Assembly (NCBI GenBank): GCA_903895855.1
Contig: CAITVN010000219.1
Span: 1-59,528 of the forward strand
Direction: 5' to 3'
DNA: 59,528 bases
DNA from: Oligoflexia bacterium
GTDB taxonomy: Bacteria > Bdellovibrionota > UBA1018
Part shown: positions 26,910-35,911 of the stretch, one piece after another
Numbering within the stretch: the first letter of the stretch is position 1
Layout of the letters: every line of letters begins with the position of its first letter
The notes under the pieces: model-generated
Seen by the model: the letters and a program-made list of their open reading frames with translations, nothing else
Database searches by the model: none
What the model was told of the DNA's origin: nothing
Position numbers and translations under genes: made by a program

Positions 26910-26939
26910 CTCGTGTCAGCCATTGGCCGTTTTTACTAA

Positions 26940-28259
26940 CTAGAACTTCGAACTGTTTGCCCAAAAATTACCTTCAATGAGTGAAGGCTGCACATAGCTT
27001 TTGAGAAAGCCCGTTGGGTTTTGACTGGTGGCTCTGTGTGGGTCGTCAGCGAGGCCCCACATGTAGAGCATTGGCTTTAGGTTATCGTTGAAGACTTTGT
27101 CGATAACCTTTTGACCAGGGTAAAAACCACCGCCCCACATAGAGTTGGGTGAAAGTTCAAACGTGAACGCGAAGATTCCGTGGGTGCCGTAAGCCCAATC
27201 AGTCGTGTCGCCGCTGGCGATGTAGAGTCCGCTCGACTGCTCAGGTTTATAGTGATTCCATTGAGCCATTGTTTTTGCCATGGCTTCGTAAGTCGCCCGA
27301 TCGGCTTGATTTGAGATGGCCTCGTTCTTGTGCCCCCACGGGTAGAGAATCAACTCACTAAAGGTGTGCACGGTTAAGAGAACCTTAGCATTTAAGTGGG
27401 TATCAACGAAGTCGCGCACGTTCTGAGTTTCTGGCTCAGAAAATGGTTGTGGGCCCATGTAGGTGTCGCTGTCGGTTTCGCTACTCGAACCGCCGGTGCC
27501 CCACTTAAAACCGTAGTTGCGGTTGAGGTCGACGCCATAAGTGCCGTCGCCATTATTGCGGCGATTTTTTCTCCACATCTGGTAGTTGCCACCAGTCGTA
27601 TCGAATTCGGCGCCGTCAGGATTAATCATCGGAATAATCCAGAGGTCGCGGCCTTGCAGTAGTTCAGCAATTTTCGGATCAGCCTTATTCTTTGCGACAT
27701 ATTGAGCAAAGAGTAGAGGCACTTCAACGCTCAAGTGTTCACGAGCATGGTGGTTACCCATGATGATGTAACCGGGCTTCGAACTGGTGCCCGATTCAAG
27801 TGATTCTTTCACCGTGTTGAAGTGAATACCGAGAACTTCTCTTCCTTCTAAGCTTTTTCCGATAACGCTAACTTTGCAGATTTCTGGGTTAGCGGCTTCG
27901 ATTGCGCGAAGTGCGGTTGCCACTTCAGCGTGGTCATGAAATTTTTCGTCATTAGATGGAAATCCAAATCCTGATTCGTGACCGCCTCTACCCACAGCGA
28001 GGTCAAAATTTCCGAGAACCTTGATGCTTTGTTTGCTTAGGCAAGCGAGTTCGTTAGGCGTAGCGAAACCCCAAACGCTATCAGAGCGAAATGCTTCGAG
28101 CGAAACACCGCAATTTGCGATTTGACTTCGTTCGACTTGATTGTGTGCTTCGATTTGAACGAAGCGAGGTGTGGTGTTTTCGGTTGAGGCGATTGCGACT
28201 GCTTGAGTCAGTGCGACAGCTGAAAATAGACTTAGAATGAGGGACTGGTTTGCATCCAT
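26940..28259 (-). CDS. Secreted M14-family zinc carboxypeptidase
   Basis: The 439-residue product has a signal peptide (cleavage near AVAIAS, residue 25). The zinc site is GNHHAREHLS (HXXE) with the later histidine in VHTFSELILYPW; MINPDG, WRKNRR and DLNRNYGFKW are substrate-binding blocks, and FTFELSP carries the catalytic glutamate. This is a complete M14A/B-type carboxypeptidase that trims C-terminal residues, here exported. The segment before residue 110 looks like a propeptide. Confidence 0.9.
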   Translation of the reverse strand: MDANQSLILSLFSAVALTQAVAIASTENTTPRFVQIEAHNQVERSQIANCGVSLEAFRSDSVWGFATPNELACLSKQSIKVLGNFDLAVGRGGHESGFGFPSNDEKFHDHAEVATALRAIEAANPEICKVSVIGKSLEGREVLGIHFNTVKESLESGTSSKPGYIIMGNHHAREHLSVEVPLLFAQYVAKNKADPKIAELLQGRDLWIIPMINPDGAEFDTTGGNYQMWRKNRRNNGDGTYGVDLNRNYGFKWGTGGSSSETDSDTYMGPQPFSEPETQNVRDFVDTHLNAKVLLTVHTFSELILYPWGHKNEAISNQADRATYEAMAKTMAQWNHYKPEQSSGLYIASGDTTDWAYGTHGIFAFTFELSPNSMWGGGFYPGQKVIDKVFNDNLKPMLYMWGLADDPHRATSQNPTGFLKSYVQPSLIEGNFWANSSKF

Positions 28260-28570
28260 GCAAGGTTCTCCTGGGGGTTAAACTGCGGTTAATTCAAAAA
28301 AGCATAACAGCCTTCAAATTTCACACAAGCCCCCCAGTGAAATAAATGCCGAGTTTGTGCTTCTAGAGCGGCTTTGCGGTCGTCAAGTGGTTGACGTAGT
28401 CACTTTGATCTAGAATTAGAGGGTCTTTTAATGGTTGAGTTACATAGTAATTGTTTAGTTACTGAGTGGTCGATAACCATCTAGAATAATAGGATTATTA
28501 ATACTTGATTAATTGCCTTAAGTTTTAGTGACCTCGCGACGATAGGTTATTTGAGAGCGAGGAGCAAATT
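28260..28570. other. Intergenic region, divergent promoters
   Basis: No gene seen. The right two thirds are AT-rich, with short inverted repeats (AATAAT-AGG-ATTATT near 28484-28498; AGTAA/TTACT near 28448-28466) and a possible ribosome binding site GCGAGGAG just before the small protein at 28571. It should carry promoters for that gene and for the carboxypeptidase gene. Confidence 0.4.
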
Positions 28571-28810
28571 ATGTCAGACAATAAGAAAGAAACAAAAAGT
28601 GCAAAAGGTGGGCAATCAACATCGGTGCTCGGCTGTACGGCAAAGGGCTGTCGTGTTGACATTCATCGTTTTAATTTTTGTGGCGAACATTTTGAACAAT
28701 TTAAATTTGGTTTAATTAAGAAAGATGGAACGCAAGTTTCAGACTTCGAGAAAAAGTTAGGGCATTATGAGGCTTACAAACGTAAGCAATCTGCCCATCG
28801 AGTTGCGTAG
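28571..28810 (+). CDS. Small Cys/His protein, unknown
   Basis: The 79-residue protein has a charged N-terminus (DNKKETKSAKGG), then GCTAKGCRVDIHRFNFCGEHF: a C-X4-C ... H ... C-X2-H set that could bind a metal, followed by a basic helical tail. The GAGGAG ribosome binding site and a strong terminator downstream mark it as a real single-gene unit. No family recognised; RNA or DNA binding is possible but not shown. Confidence 0.7.
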   Translation: MSDNKKETKSAKGGQSTSVLGCTAKGCRVDIHRFNFCGEHFEQFKFGLIKKDGTQVSDFEKKLGHYEAYKRKQSAHRVA

Positions 28811-28846
28811 ACAACGCAAAAGAGCTGTACCCACCACCTCCTCAAT

Positions 28847-28894
28847 GAAGGCCTCATCGATCTCTTCTGATCGATCGAGGCCTTCCACCTTTTT
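28847..28894 (+). terminator. Rho-independent terminator
   Basis: GAAGGCCTC-ATCGATC pairs with GATCGAT-CGAGGCCTTC (one-base bulge) around a TCTTCT loop, followed by TTTTT at 28890-28894. It ends the small-protein transcript; its tail touches the convergent rph stop codon. Confidence 0.85.
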
Positions 28895-29621
28895 AGGCTT
28901 CTAAAGTCGCCTTCTGAGCTTGAGTGATTTTTTTACAGGCACTACCCGCAGCAGCCATCATCGCAATCAGTTGATCTGGTGTGAAGGTGCCACGCTCAGC
29001 GGTTCCTTGAACCTCGACCAGTTGGCCACGACCTGTCATCACAAAATTCATGTCAACATCGCAGGCGCTGTCTTCTTCGTAATTCAAATCAACAAAGATT
29101 TCACTTTTCTGAATTCCAATGCTCACGGCAGCAACCGTATCAATTAGCACCGAGGCAGGAATTTTTTCTGCTGAGATCAATTTTTTCAGGGCAATTTGCA
29201 CAGCCACACAGGCGCCCGTAATTGAAGCGGTGCGAGTGCCGCCATCGGCCTGCAGTACATCACAATCAACCATGATCGAACGCTCACCCAAAGCTTTGAG
29301 GTCAACCATAGCCCTAAGAGCTCTGCCAATGAGTCTTTGAATTTCTTGCGTGCGGCCAGAAATTTTTTCGCGGTCTCGTTTGGTTCGCGTGTGAGTGGCT
29401 CTGGGTAGCATCGAGTATTCAGCTGTGATCCAACCTTGGCCTTGCCCTTTGAGCCAACCTGGCACTGACTCTTCTACCGAGGCAGTGACCAAAACGTGAG
29501 TGTTTCCGGCCTTTATTAACACCGACCCTTCAGCGTATCGATTGAATCCCGGCTGAAATTGCAGATTTCTCAAATCAGTGAGATTTCGACCTTCTTGTTG
29601 TCTTACGGTTTGTTCTGGCAT
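28893..29621 (-). CDS. rph: Ribonuclease PH
   Basis: The 242-residue product matches RNase PH along its length: GSVLIKAGNTHVLVTASVE, MLPRATHTRTKRD, RTQEIQRLIGRALRAMVDL, DCDVLQADGGTRTASITGA and LNYEEDSACDVDMNFVMTG. It trims tRNA 3' ends phosphorolytically. Length and all catalytic arginine/aspartate blocks are normal. It diverges from nadC by 78 bp. Confidence 0.95.
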   Translation of the reverse strand: MPEQTVRQQEGRNLTDLRNLQFQPGFNRYAEGSVLIKAGNTHVLVTASVEESVPGWLKGQGQGWITAEYSMLPRATHTRTKRDREKISGRTQEIQRLIGRALRAMVDLKALGERSIMVDCDVLQADGGTRTASITGACVAVQIALKKLISAEKIPASVLIDTVAAVSIGIQKSEIFVDLNYEEDSACDVDMNFVMTGRGQLVEVQGTAERGTFTPDQLIAMMAAAGSACKKITQAQKATLEA

Positions 29622-29699
29622 TGACTGTGAACTCCTTCAAGGCTGCTTAGGTTTTTTGTATTGAACTCAATTGATCAACCAGTTTAAGGATTAATAATC

Positions 29700-30653
29700 A
29701 TGAAGAAAATAAGCAAACACAAAACGCCGCCCGATCTTTTTGACTCGCCCGACCTGTGGAGTGAGGCACTGAATCGTGCTCTAGACGAAGACCATTGGTT
29801 TTTCGACTGGACCTCAAGGTCGGTGGCCCAAACGCGTAAAACTCACGGACGCAGCGCAAAGCCAGCGGTTGCTGAGTTGCGTGCTAAAGAATCCGGTGTT
29901 TGGGCCTGTTCTGGTCTAGCTGAGGTTGTGAGACGTCGAGGGTGCGCCATCGGCGGTGAAGTTTCAGTGGTTTCTCACGTTCAAAACGGTGAGAGATTCT
30001 CAAAAGGAGATGTCATCCTTACCCTTAAGGGGTCTCATGAAACCATTTTGGTATTAGAGCGCGGAATGATCAATTTGGCGTCGTACTCTTGTGCCATTGC
30101 GACTGCGACAAATCAGTTGGTTCAGGTGGTGAAGCAGGCCTCGAGTCAGTGGTCAGCCACTCACGAGATGCCGCGAGTGACGGCAACAAGAAAGACTCTG
30201 CCTTTTTATAAAGACATTGCGATTCACAGTGTTTTGATGGGCGGCGGATTTTCGCACCGAGTGAATCTAGCGGGCGGTGTGCTTTTGAAAGAAAATCACG
30301 TTGCAGCGGCAGGCTCGATCACAAAGGCCGTAGCGTTGGCAAAATCGACTGTACCTCATGTTTTTCGTGTTGAAGTTGAGGTGACCAGTTTGAAAGAGCT
30401 GACAGAGGCATTGGAGGCAAAGGCAGATGGAGTGCTGCTCGATAACTTTTCACCCGCGCTGGTTTCACAGGCTGTTTCACAGATTAAAAAATCGGGGGCA
30501 AATTGTGTCACCGAGGTTTCAGGCGGACTCAATGTTTCGAATCTTGCGGGCTACGTGCAGCCTGGGGTTCATGTGCTTAGCGTCGGCTCGTTAACTCATT
30601 CGGTGAAGGCTCTCGACTTGTCTCTCGTTTTCAAAGGGGCGAGCACTTGGTAG
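29700..30653 (+). CDS. nadC: Nicotinate-nucleotide pyrophosphorylase (carboxylating)
   Basis: The 317-residue product, a little longer than usual at its N-terminus, shows VTATRKTLPFYKD, FSHRVNLAGGVLLKENHV, VEVEVTSLKELTEAL and GVLLDNFSP, the quinolinate and PRPP binding blocks of NadC. It makes nicotinate mononucleotide from quinolinate in de novo NAD synthesis. It overlaps birA by 7 nt. Confidence 0.9.
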   Translation: MKKISKHKTPPDLFDSPDLWSEALNRALDEDHWFFDWTSRSVAQTRKTHGRSAKPAVAELRAKESGVWACSGLAEVVRRRGCAIGGEVSVVSHVQNGERFSKGDVILTLKGSHETILVLERGMINLASYSCAIATATNQLVQVVKQASSQWSATHEMPRVTATRKTLPFYKDIAIHSVLMGGGFSHRVNLAGGVLLKENHVAAAGSITKAVALAKSTVPHVFRVEVEVTSLKELTEALEAKADGVLLDNFSPALVSQAVSQIKKSGANCVTEVSGGLNVSNLAGYVQPGVHVLSVGSLTHSVKALDLSLVFKGASTW

Positions 30654-31420
30654 GTGAATGCGTTCAACTTGAGCTTGCGACTTGTGAGTCAACAAACGAA
30701 GAGTTAAAAAAGTTAGCGTCGCAAGGGGTAGTTAGCCGAAGTTCTGTGCTTTCAAAAACCCAGACTGCCGGCCGGGGTCGGCAGGGTCGAACTTGGCAGA
30801 GTGACGAGGGCAATCTTTTTCTTAGTTTCTTATATGAAATTCCAAGTGCTGTTGGGGCTCAAGAATTCAGAGCGACCTGGATTCCGATCATTGTCGGAAT
30901 GGGGTTAATTAAGGCCATTAGGCAGTTTTCAGCTGAGTTGGGGGCGAGGGCGTTTTTGAAGTGGCCAAACGATTTAGTGTTCAGACGGCCAGAGTCTTTT
31001 GCAAAGTGTGGCGGTATTTTGTGCGAGTTAGTGAGTTTACCCGATCGTAGGGTTGCGATTATTGGTGTAGGGGTAAATGTAGAACATTCGCCTGAACTGG
31101 GAGATCGAGAAACGACGAGCTTAAAGTCAGAACTTGTCGGTGCTACACCACTACCTAGTGTGGCTCAGTTGAGAGATTTGCTCATTAGCCATTCATTCGA
31201 GTTACTGCGCGAACTCGAAGTTCGTGGTTCAGTATTTCTTGAAAAAGAGTTCTTTCGCTACTCTTTGAATCAAGTCGGCGAGAACATCAAGTGGTCAGAC
31301 AAAGACTCTACAAGCCAAGGTGGGCAAGTCGCGGGGTTAGGTAGCTTCGGAGAACTGATCGTCGAACAGCGCGATTCTAACGGAAACCCAAGGCTCGTTT
31401 CGCTTTTTTCAGTGTCTTGA
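30647..31420 (+). CDS. birA: Biotin-[acetyl-CoA-carboxylase] ligase, monofunctional
   Basis: The 257-residue product has CESTNEELKKL, AGRGRQGRTW (biotinyl-AMP loop) and FLKWPNDLVF, the BirA ligase core, and a small C-terminal SH3-like domain. There is no N-terminal helix-turn-helix, so it ligates biotin but should not repress. The only suitable start is TTG at 30647, within the end of nadC. Confidence 0.9.
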   Translation: MVGECVQLELATCESTNEELKKLASQGVVSRSSVLSKTQTAGRGRQGRTWQSDEGNLFLSFLYEIPSAVGAQEFRATWIPIIVGMGLIKAIRQFSAELGARAFLKWPNDLVFRRPESFAKCGGILCELVSLPDRRVAIIGVGVNVEHSPELGDRETTSLKSELVGATPLPSVAQLRDLLISHSFELLRELEVRGSVFLEKEFFRYSLNQVGENIKWSDKDSTSQGGQVAGLGSFGELIVEQRDSNGNPRLVSLFSVS

Positions 31421-31484
31421 TAGAAGTTAGCGATAATGCGTCAGGCGGACGCAAAAAATGAAGGTGGCAAATCTTGTCGAATTG

Positions 31485-31503
31485 AGTTATACTAAGTATA
31501 ACT
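31485..31503. promoter_or_regulatory. Palindromic operator/promoter of the RHH-PIN module
   Basis: AGTTATAC-TAA-GTATAACT is a perfect 8-bp dyad directly before the GGAGG ribosome binding site of the antitoxin gene. It contains TATACT, a good -10 hexamer. Ribbon-helix-helix antitoxins bind such dyads to repress their own operons, so autoregulation is likely. Confidence 0.65.
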
Positions 31504-31513
31504 GGAGGATGTG

Positions 31514-31753
31514 ATGCGTACCACTAAAGTAATGGCATTTTCAGTGATGCCCGAATTCGAGATAGCCATTCAAAAACATGCCAAACTGGAGCACCGAACG
31601 ACAAGCGAGTACATTCGCGAAGCGGTGAGACAGTACATGAGTTTAAGGGCCTTTGATGCGACTCATACACAGGTAATGAAACGACTGAAGCGCAAGGGGC
31701 TTAAAGCTTCAGTCGTGGATGATGTGATTGATGATCTGAGAAAACGCGGGTAA
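31514..31753 (+). CDS. Ribbon-helix-helix antitoxin
   Basis: The 79-residue product has an N-terminal beta strand (KVMAFSVMP) and two helices (EFEIAIQKHAKLE, TTSEYIREAVRQYM) as in CopG/RHH proteins, then a basic C-terminal tail. GGAGG precedes the start; GTG at 31511 and ATG at 31514 are both possible. It is followed 2 nt later by a PIN toxin gene. Confidence 0.8.
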   Translation: MRTTKVMAFSVMPEFEIAIQKHAKLEHRTTSEYIREAVRQYMSLRAFDATHTQVMKRLKRKGLKASVVDDVIDDLRKRG

Positions 31754-31755
31754 GA

Positions 31756-32175
31756 ATGGCAATGGTTCGTGTTACTGTCGATACCAACGTTATTGTGTCG
31801 GGCCTATTGTTTGGTGGTGTGCCTTTTAAGGTTATTCAAGCAGGTTTGGCGCGTCGTTTTACCTGGGTCTTATCGCCACCGTTGATTACAGAAATTGAAC
31901 GTGTTTTAGGTTCGAAGAAGTTTGGGTTGATTCACCATGAAGTTGAGGCCTTGGTTGAGCCGATCTTTTCGCAGGCCGATGTGGTGGTGCCTACACAATC
32001 TATCGATATTATCAAACGCTGTTCTGCAGATAACAGAGTTCTAGAGTGTGCGGTTGAGGGTCGTTGCGTCGCCATCGTAACGGGAGATCATCGGGATTTG
32101 TTATCTTTGGGACAGTTTCGCTCAATTGAGATCATGAGTCCGAGAGTATTCTTGAGTTCGGCTCATTTAGTATAG
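31756..32175 (+). CDS. PIN-domain toxin
   Basis: The 139-residue protein has the PIN-domain acidic cluster: VTVDTNVIVSGL, EIERVL, CSADNRVLECA and VTGDHRDLL. It belongs to the PIN toxins of the TIGR00305 kind, putative metal-dependent ribonucleases. A second ATG at 31762 may be used. Pairs with the RHH antitoxin in a VapBC-like layout. Confidence 0.83.
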   Translation: MAMVRVTVDTNVIVSGLLFGGVPFKVIQAGLARRFTWVLSPPLITEIERVLGSKKFGLIHHEVEALVEPIFSQADVVVPTQSIDIIKRCSADNRVLECAVEGRCVAIVTGDHRDLLSLGQFRSIEIMSPRVFLSSAHLV

Positions 32176-32567
32176 GCGAGTGACGGCAAAATGGATACGG
32201 TTTCGCGGACAATCTGGTCGACATCAACGAGTGACACTATGAGATACGGAGCTTCATGGTGATTATAGTGGTGCCCCCGCTAGCCTTCGCTGTCTTGGTA
32301 AACTTTGATCCAATTGATGTAGGCCGAGCCGTAGTCAACTCGAACCTCGAGATCGCGAACTTGTCGGCGCACGGTAGGTCACCAAATAGGTCAACACTCT
32401 GCAACTGCTTAAATATCAATCAATTGAAACGCAGCGTTTGTTTAGACTTGGCGTGATTTGGCGTGATAGGTATTTTCGAACACTCGCTTCGTGCCGCAAG
32501 AGGCTGACGACGATAGACAGACTGATCGCTTGACTCACTTGTTTTTTTCTAGTGATACTGACGGCAT
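32176..32567 (-). pseudogene. Intergenic region with possible gene remnant
   Basis: No intact gene seen. On the minus strand, one frame from about 32380 down to 32176 reads like decayed protein: VRRQVRDLEVRVDYGSAYIN and IKVYQDSEG, then a stop near 32278, then YLIVSLVDVDQIVRETVSIL. It is short and unmatched to any family I know. It might be a remnant or chance; the rest of the gap has no strong feature. Confidence 0.25.
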
Positions 32568-33524
32568 ATGCAAAACAGCCCGATCGCGCAATCTGCACTT
32601 CCACTTCATGGCCGCACCATCCTGGATTGCTCAACTCTGTTGCCAGGTCCTTTTGTCGGAAAACTACTGTTACAAAAGGGCGCACGGGTACTTAAAATTG
32701 AAAACCCAAAACGCCCAGATCCTGCTCGAGAAATGGGCGCTCTGTACGGCGACCTCAATGCAGGTAAAGAACTGGTTTGGTTAGATTTGCTCAATGCAGA
32801 AGACCAAATTACCTTTCAAAAGCTGGTAAAGAATGCCGACGGATTGATTGAAGGGTTTCGCCCGAAGGCTAAGAAAAAACTGGGTCTTGATGCACCAACT
32901 CTGCACCAACTGAACCCCAGTCTTTGTATTGCTAGCCTCGTGGGATATCCTGAAACTAGCTCATTTAAAGACCGAGCCGGACATGATCTGAATTTTCAGG
33001 CTCTCACGGGCTGTCTTTCGCTACAAAATGAAATGCCGGCCTTGCCCTGGGCTGACCTTTTCGCAGCTTATGAATCGGCGCTCGCCATGCTCGCTGCTTT
33101 TGATGCAGTCAACAGAGGTCATCAATGTCAGACCAGCGTGGTGTCAATGTCAGACACTCTAACAGGCCTACAGAGCTTCGTCAGAAATGAAGCCCTTCGA
33201 ACGGGTGAATTACCCAAACACGGAACGACTCTTTTTTCTGGAAAATACCCTTGTTATTCAATTTACCTAGCAAAAGATGGCCGACGAGTGGCCGTCGGAG
33301 CGGTCGAACTCAAATTCTGGGAAAGGCTTTGTCAACTTTTAGACCTGCCCGAGTTAACTTCGAAAGGGTATTCGGTGGGCCTCGAAGGTGGTCAGGTTCG
33401 TCAGAAGATTCAAGACCAGTTTTCGAAACACGATTGGAGTGTATGGGAACCTAGATTCTTAAACGCAGACTGCTGCGTAGAACCGGTGCTCAACTACTCT
33501 GAAGCCTGGCCGGGAATGGGCTAA
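32568..33524 (+). CDS. CaiB/BaiF-type CoA transferase (alpha-methylacyl-CoA racemase-like)
   Basis: The 318-residue product starts LHGRTILDCSTLLPGPFVGKLL and has VLKIENP, DLNAGKELVWLDL, IEGFRPKAKKKLGL, and RAGHDLNFQALTG with the catalytic aspartate. These are blocks of class III CoA transferases and close to the alpha-methylacyl-CoA racemase branch. It is shorter than most members (about 360-400). Likely acts on branched or unusual acyl-CoA. Confidence 0.82.
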   Translation: MQNSPIAQSALPLHGRTILDCSTLLPGPFVGKLLLQKGARVLKIENPKRPDPAREMGALYGDLNAGKELVWLDLLNAEDQITFQKLVKNADGLIEGFRPKAKKKLGLDAPTLHQLNPSLCIASLVGYPETSSFKDRAGHDLNFQALTGCLSLQNEMPALPWADLFAAYESALAMLAAFDAVNRGHQCQTSVVSMSDTLTGLQSFVRNEALRTGELPKHGTTLFSGKYPCYSIYLAKDGRRVAVGAVELKFWERLCQLLDLPELTSKGYSVGLEGGQVRQKIQDQFSKHDWSVWEPRFLNADCCVEPVLNYSEAWPGMG

Positions 33525-33538
33525 CTAATAGTCTTTGA

Positions 33539-34345
33539 TTATTGCGGTGAAACTCTCGGTGCGATTCTTTGGCCCACCACCACATGAGTGCATGTGCAAT
33601 CTTTGTCTGCCTTACGCCATTTTCGCGTGGTGCGCTCAAGCCATTGCAATAATCGAATCGGCATGAGGTATCTCAATCCTTTGATTTGGCTCGCATAAGA
33701 ACTTCCAATTTTTTGTTGTTCTAAAATCTCGAAGCCTGCTTGCGCGAAAAGACTCGAGAGCTCAGAGTCGGTGTACAAAAAAAGATGATCGCCCCAATGA
33801 AATTGCTTCGGAATCAGCTCTTCAATGTTGGTGACCTGTGAGTAGGTGGGTAATTGATTTCCGAATTCGTTTCCGTTTGGTGTGGTGAGTACCAAGATGC
33901 CGCCGGGCTTCAGATTTTCATAGGCCGATTTCAGTAGGTCGAGCGGAAAGGCAACGTGTTCGATGATCTCTCCTAGCAAAACAACGTCAAAGGGTTGGTG
34001 ATGTCGATATTCAATAATATTGGCCAGAACAGTTTCGAACTTGCCGTGGGTGTGTTTTTTCAAAGAGTAATTAAGAAACTCGGGCTTTATGTCAACAGCG
34101 GTGACTTGGTAGCCCTGCTCGGCCAAGAGCAATCCGAAATTTCCCTGAGCCGAAGCGAAATCTCCCACCGTTTTGCCTGTTGTGGCGAAACGATTAACGA
34201 GTGAGATAACCGTCTCAAGTCTCAGCTCGGCCGCCATGACTGCTGCCTTTCGGCGATTAGGATTGTAGAGGTGGCGTTCATCATCGCCCCAGGCGAATTG
34301 TCTTTCAAAATCAGTTTCTAGCTCAGATTCGGGTACTCTGCGCAT
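33539..34345 (-). CDS. SAM-dependent methyltransferase
   Basis: The 268-residue protein has a class I methyltransferase core: VGDFASAQGNFGLLLAEQGY (motif I), VTAVDIKPEFL (motif II), FDVVLLGEIIEHVAFP (motif IV with the EHV typical of UbiG/COQ3-like enzymes) and LKPGGILVLTTPNG. Substrate unknown; it could modify a lipid or saccharide. It follows the response regulator gene by 6 nt on the same strand. Confidence 0.8.
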   Translation of the reverse strand: MRRVPESELETDFERQFAWGDDERHLYNPNRRKAAVMAAELRLETVISLVNRFATTGKTVGDFASAQGNFGLLLAEQGYQVTAVDIKPEFLNYSLKKHTHGKFETVLANIIEYRHHQPFDVVLLGEIIEHVAFPLDLLKSAYENLKPGGILVLTTPNGNEFGNQLPTYSQVTNIEELIPKQFHWGDHLFLYTDSELSSLFAQAGFEILEQQKIGSSYASQIKGLRYLMPIRLLQWLERTTRKWRKADKDCTCTHVVVGQRIAPRVSPQ

Positions 34346-34351
34346 GCCAAA

Positions 34352-35581
34352 TTACTCTCCGAGCATTCGGTGAATCTCTTCTTTGATGATTCTTTCGGCT
34401 AAGTCAGGCAAAAGTTTTCTCGCCATTTTTTCAATGGTGTCTTGCAGCTGTTTTTGAAGTACATCTTCCATCTGTGCGACCGTTAGCGGTATCACATCAG
34501 CCGTAGGTCTTGAAAAATCGTGTGAGGCTGGTGGGGGTGGCGGCAGGTTATCATCATTGTAAGGATCAAAAGTCGAAGCCCCTGTAGGTAAATTGATTTC
34601 TCGAGTCTTTGTAAAATTATCGCCCGTATCTTTTAATTTTTGATCAACCGGCAAGGTCGGCTCTGGGGGAGCGTCAAAGTGTTCAAGCTCAATTTCACTC
34701 AAGAATTCTTTGGAAAAGGTTGTCTTTGTAGGTTCATATGAAGCAGCCAAATCAGGCTTACTTTTTGCCGAAATCGCCTGGAAGTGTGAATCAGAATCTT
34801 CGTGAAAGGTGTACGCAGCAATGGGAGGCGGCGGAGGCGTGACCGGCAAAGTTGAGGGTTTCTTGTGCTGTTCTTGAATGCCCCATTGCAGTTCTTCGAG
34901 CCCACTGAGCTTAAGAGTTGAAGCTGTGAGCTGCTTAATGTCTGAGTCTGACTCTGGTGACTCAGGGGCGTTGGCTTCGACGATAGAGGACGCCGGAAGC
35001 GGTGGCGGTTCCCATAGTGTGCGGGTTGTCTCATGAAGCGGAAGAGTCATGATTGGAACATCAGGCTGAATCGGAGGTAAACTTGACAAGTCGCTTTCGT
35101 CACTCGCAAGACTCAATTCGTCGTGATCAGGGATTTCGGGAAGGGAGTCGGGAGCATCGAATTTGAGAGTAGGCTGAACGGTGGCTTCAAATGCATAACT
35201 GGACGCTTCAGACAGAATTTGTCGTAAATTTGCGGGATCGAAAGGTTTCGTGAGTTTTGCATGAAAATGGGCGGCGTTCGCTCGATTTTCATCAAATTTT
35301 TCGAACGCACTCGACATCAAGATAAATCGAATATTCTTGAAGTCGTCTTGTTTGTTGCAGTCTTCTTTTATTTCAAATGCGGTTCGTGTCGGTAATGACA
35401 CATCGATCAACACAATATCAGGGCGAAAAAGTGAAAGTTGTTGAATGACGTCTTTTCCGTCAGAGACTGCTTGAATTTCGTACCCCTCATTTGCCAGAGC
35501 GAGTCTGATTACTTTTTGAATGGTGATGCTGTCGTCGGCCACCAGCAGTTTTTTTTGGGCCATATTGTTCAAGTGTGTCAT
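34352..35581 (-). CDS. Response regulator with long proline-rich region and conserved C-terminal helix
   Basis: Residues 7-130 are a CheY-like receiver: KKLLVADDSITIQKVIRLAL, IVLIDVSLP with the phosphoacceptor aspartate, and AKLTKPFDPANL. About 220 residues of acidic proline/serine-rich, probably disordered sequence follow. The end (VLQKQLQDTIEKMARKLLPD onward) matches a tail found on receiver proteins of delta-proteobacteria-like bacteria. There is no DNA-binding domain, so output is by protein contact. ATG codons at 35581 and 35563 are both possible; the latter gives the usual MAQKKLLVADD. Confidence 0.78.
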   Translation of the reverse strand: MTHLNNMAQKKLLVADDSITIQKVIRLALANEGYEIQAVSDGKDVIQQLSLFRPDIVLIDVSLPTRTAFEIKEDCNKQDDFKNIRFILMSSAFEKFDENRANAAHFHAKLTKPFDPANLRQILSEASSYAFEATVQPTLKFDAPDSLPEIPDHDELSLASDESDLSSLPPIQPDVPIMTLPLHETTRTLWEPPPLPASSIVEANAPESPESDSDIKQLTASTLKLSGLEELQWGIQEQHKKPSTLPVTPPPPPIAAYTFHEDSDSHFQAISAKSKPDLAASYEPTKTTFSKEFLSEIELEHFDAPPEPTLPVDQKLKDTGDNFTKTREINLPTGASTFDPYNDDNLPPPPPASHDFSRPTADVIPLTVAQMEDVLQKQLQDTIEKMARKLLPDLAERIIKEEIHRMLGE

Positions 35582-35710
35582 TAGAAAATTCTTCTGTAAA
35601 GCGTGGTCGAGTTAGGTTGTGATAATCAATGCAGATTTATTGAAAAGTATCAAAACTTTTAGGTCAAAGAATTGACTGTCAAAATAGGCCTGCATTAGCT
35701 TCTGGAAAAG

Positions 35711-35739
35711 TTGGTTTTGTTCTGAGAATTCTGTATACT
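35711..35739 (+). promoter_or_regulatory. Sigma-70-type promoter of 6S RNA
   Basis: TATACT at 35734-35739 is a near-consensus -10, with TTGGTT at 35711-35716, 17 nt upstream, as a weaker -35. Transcription would start about 35746, at the base of the 6S closing stem. Confidence 0.6.
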
Positions 35740-35745
35740 GAAGAT

Positions 35746-35911
35746 GCCCTGACGGTGGGTCACATAATTTCGGACCCGACAGTCATTACCCAGGGGGCTG
35801 TCCCTGCATAGTGGTGAGCATGCCTGGTTTAATCCAGGAAGCCTAAAGCTAGCATACGGCGCCCACTTTAATTCCTGGGGTTCCAAATTGACTACCCGCC
35901 CTCAGGGTGTT
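35746..35911 (+). ncRNA. ssrS: 6S RNA
   Basis: The region matches 6S RNA in both sequence and fold. GTGGTGAGCATGCCTGGTTT, AATCCAGGAAGCCTAAAGCT and CGGCGCCCACTTTAA parallel the GGTGAGCATGCTCGG ... GAGAAGCCT core of enterobacterial 6S RNA. The ends close: GCCCTGA (35746-35752) with TCAGGGT (35902-35908), then GGTGGGT with ACCCGCC. A T-run (TTCTTTTTTT, 35911-35920) follows. 6S RNA binds the housekeeping RNA polymerase holoenzyme as a promoter mimic in nutrient-poor phases. It lies 24 nt before the next gene, as 6S often sits just upstream of a small gene. Confidence 0.92.
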
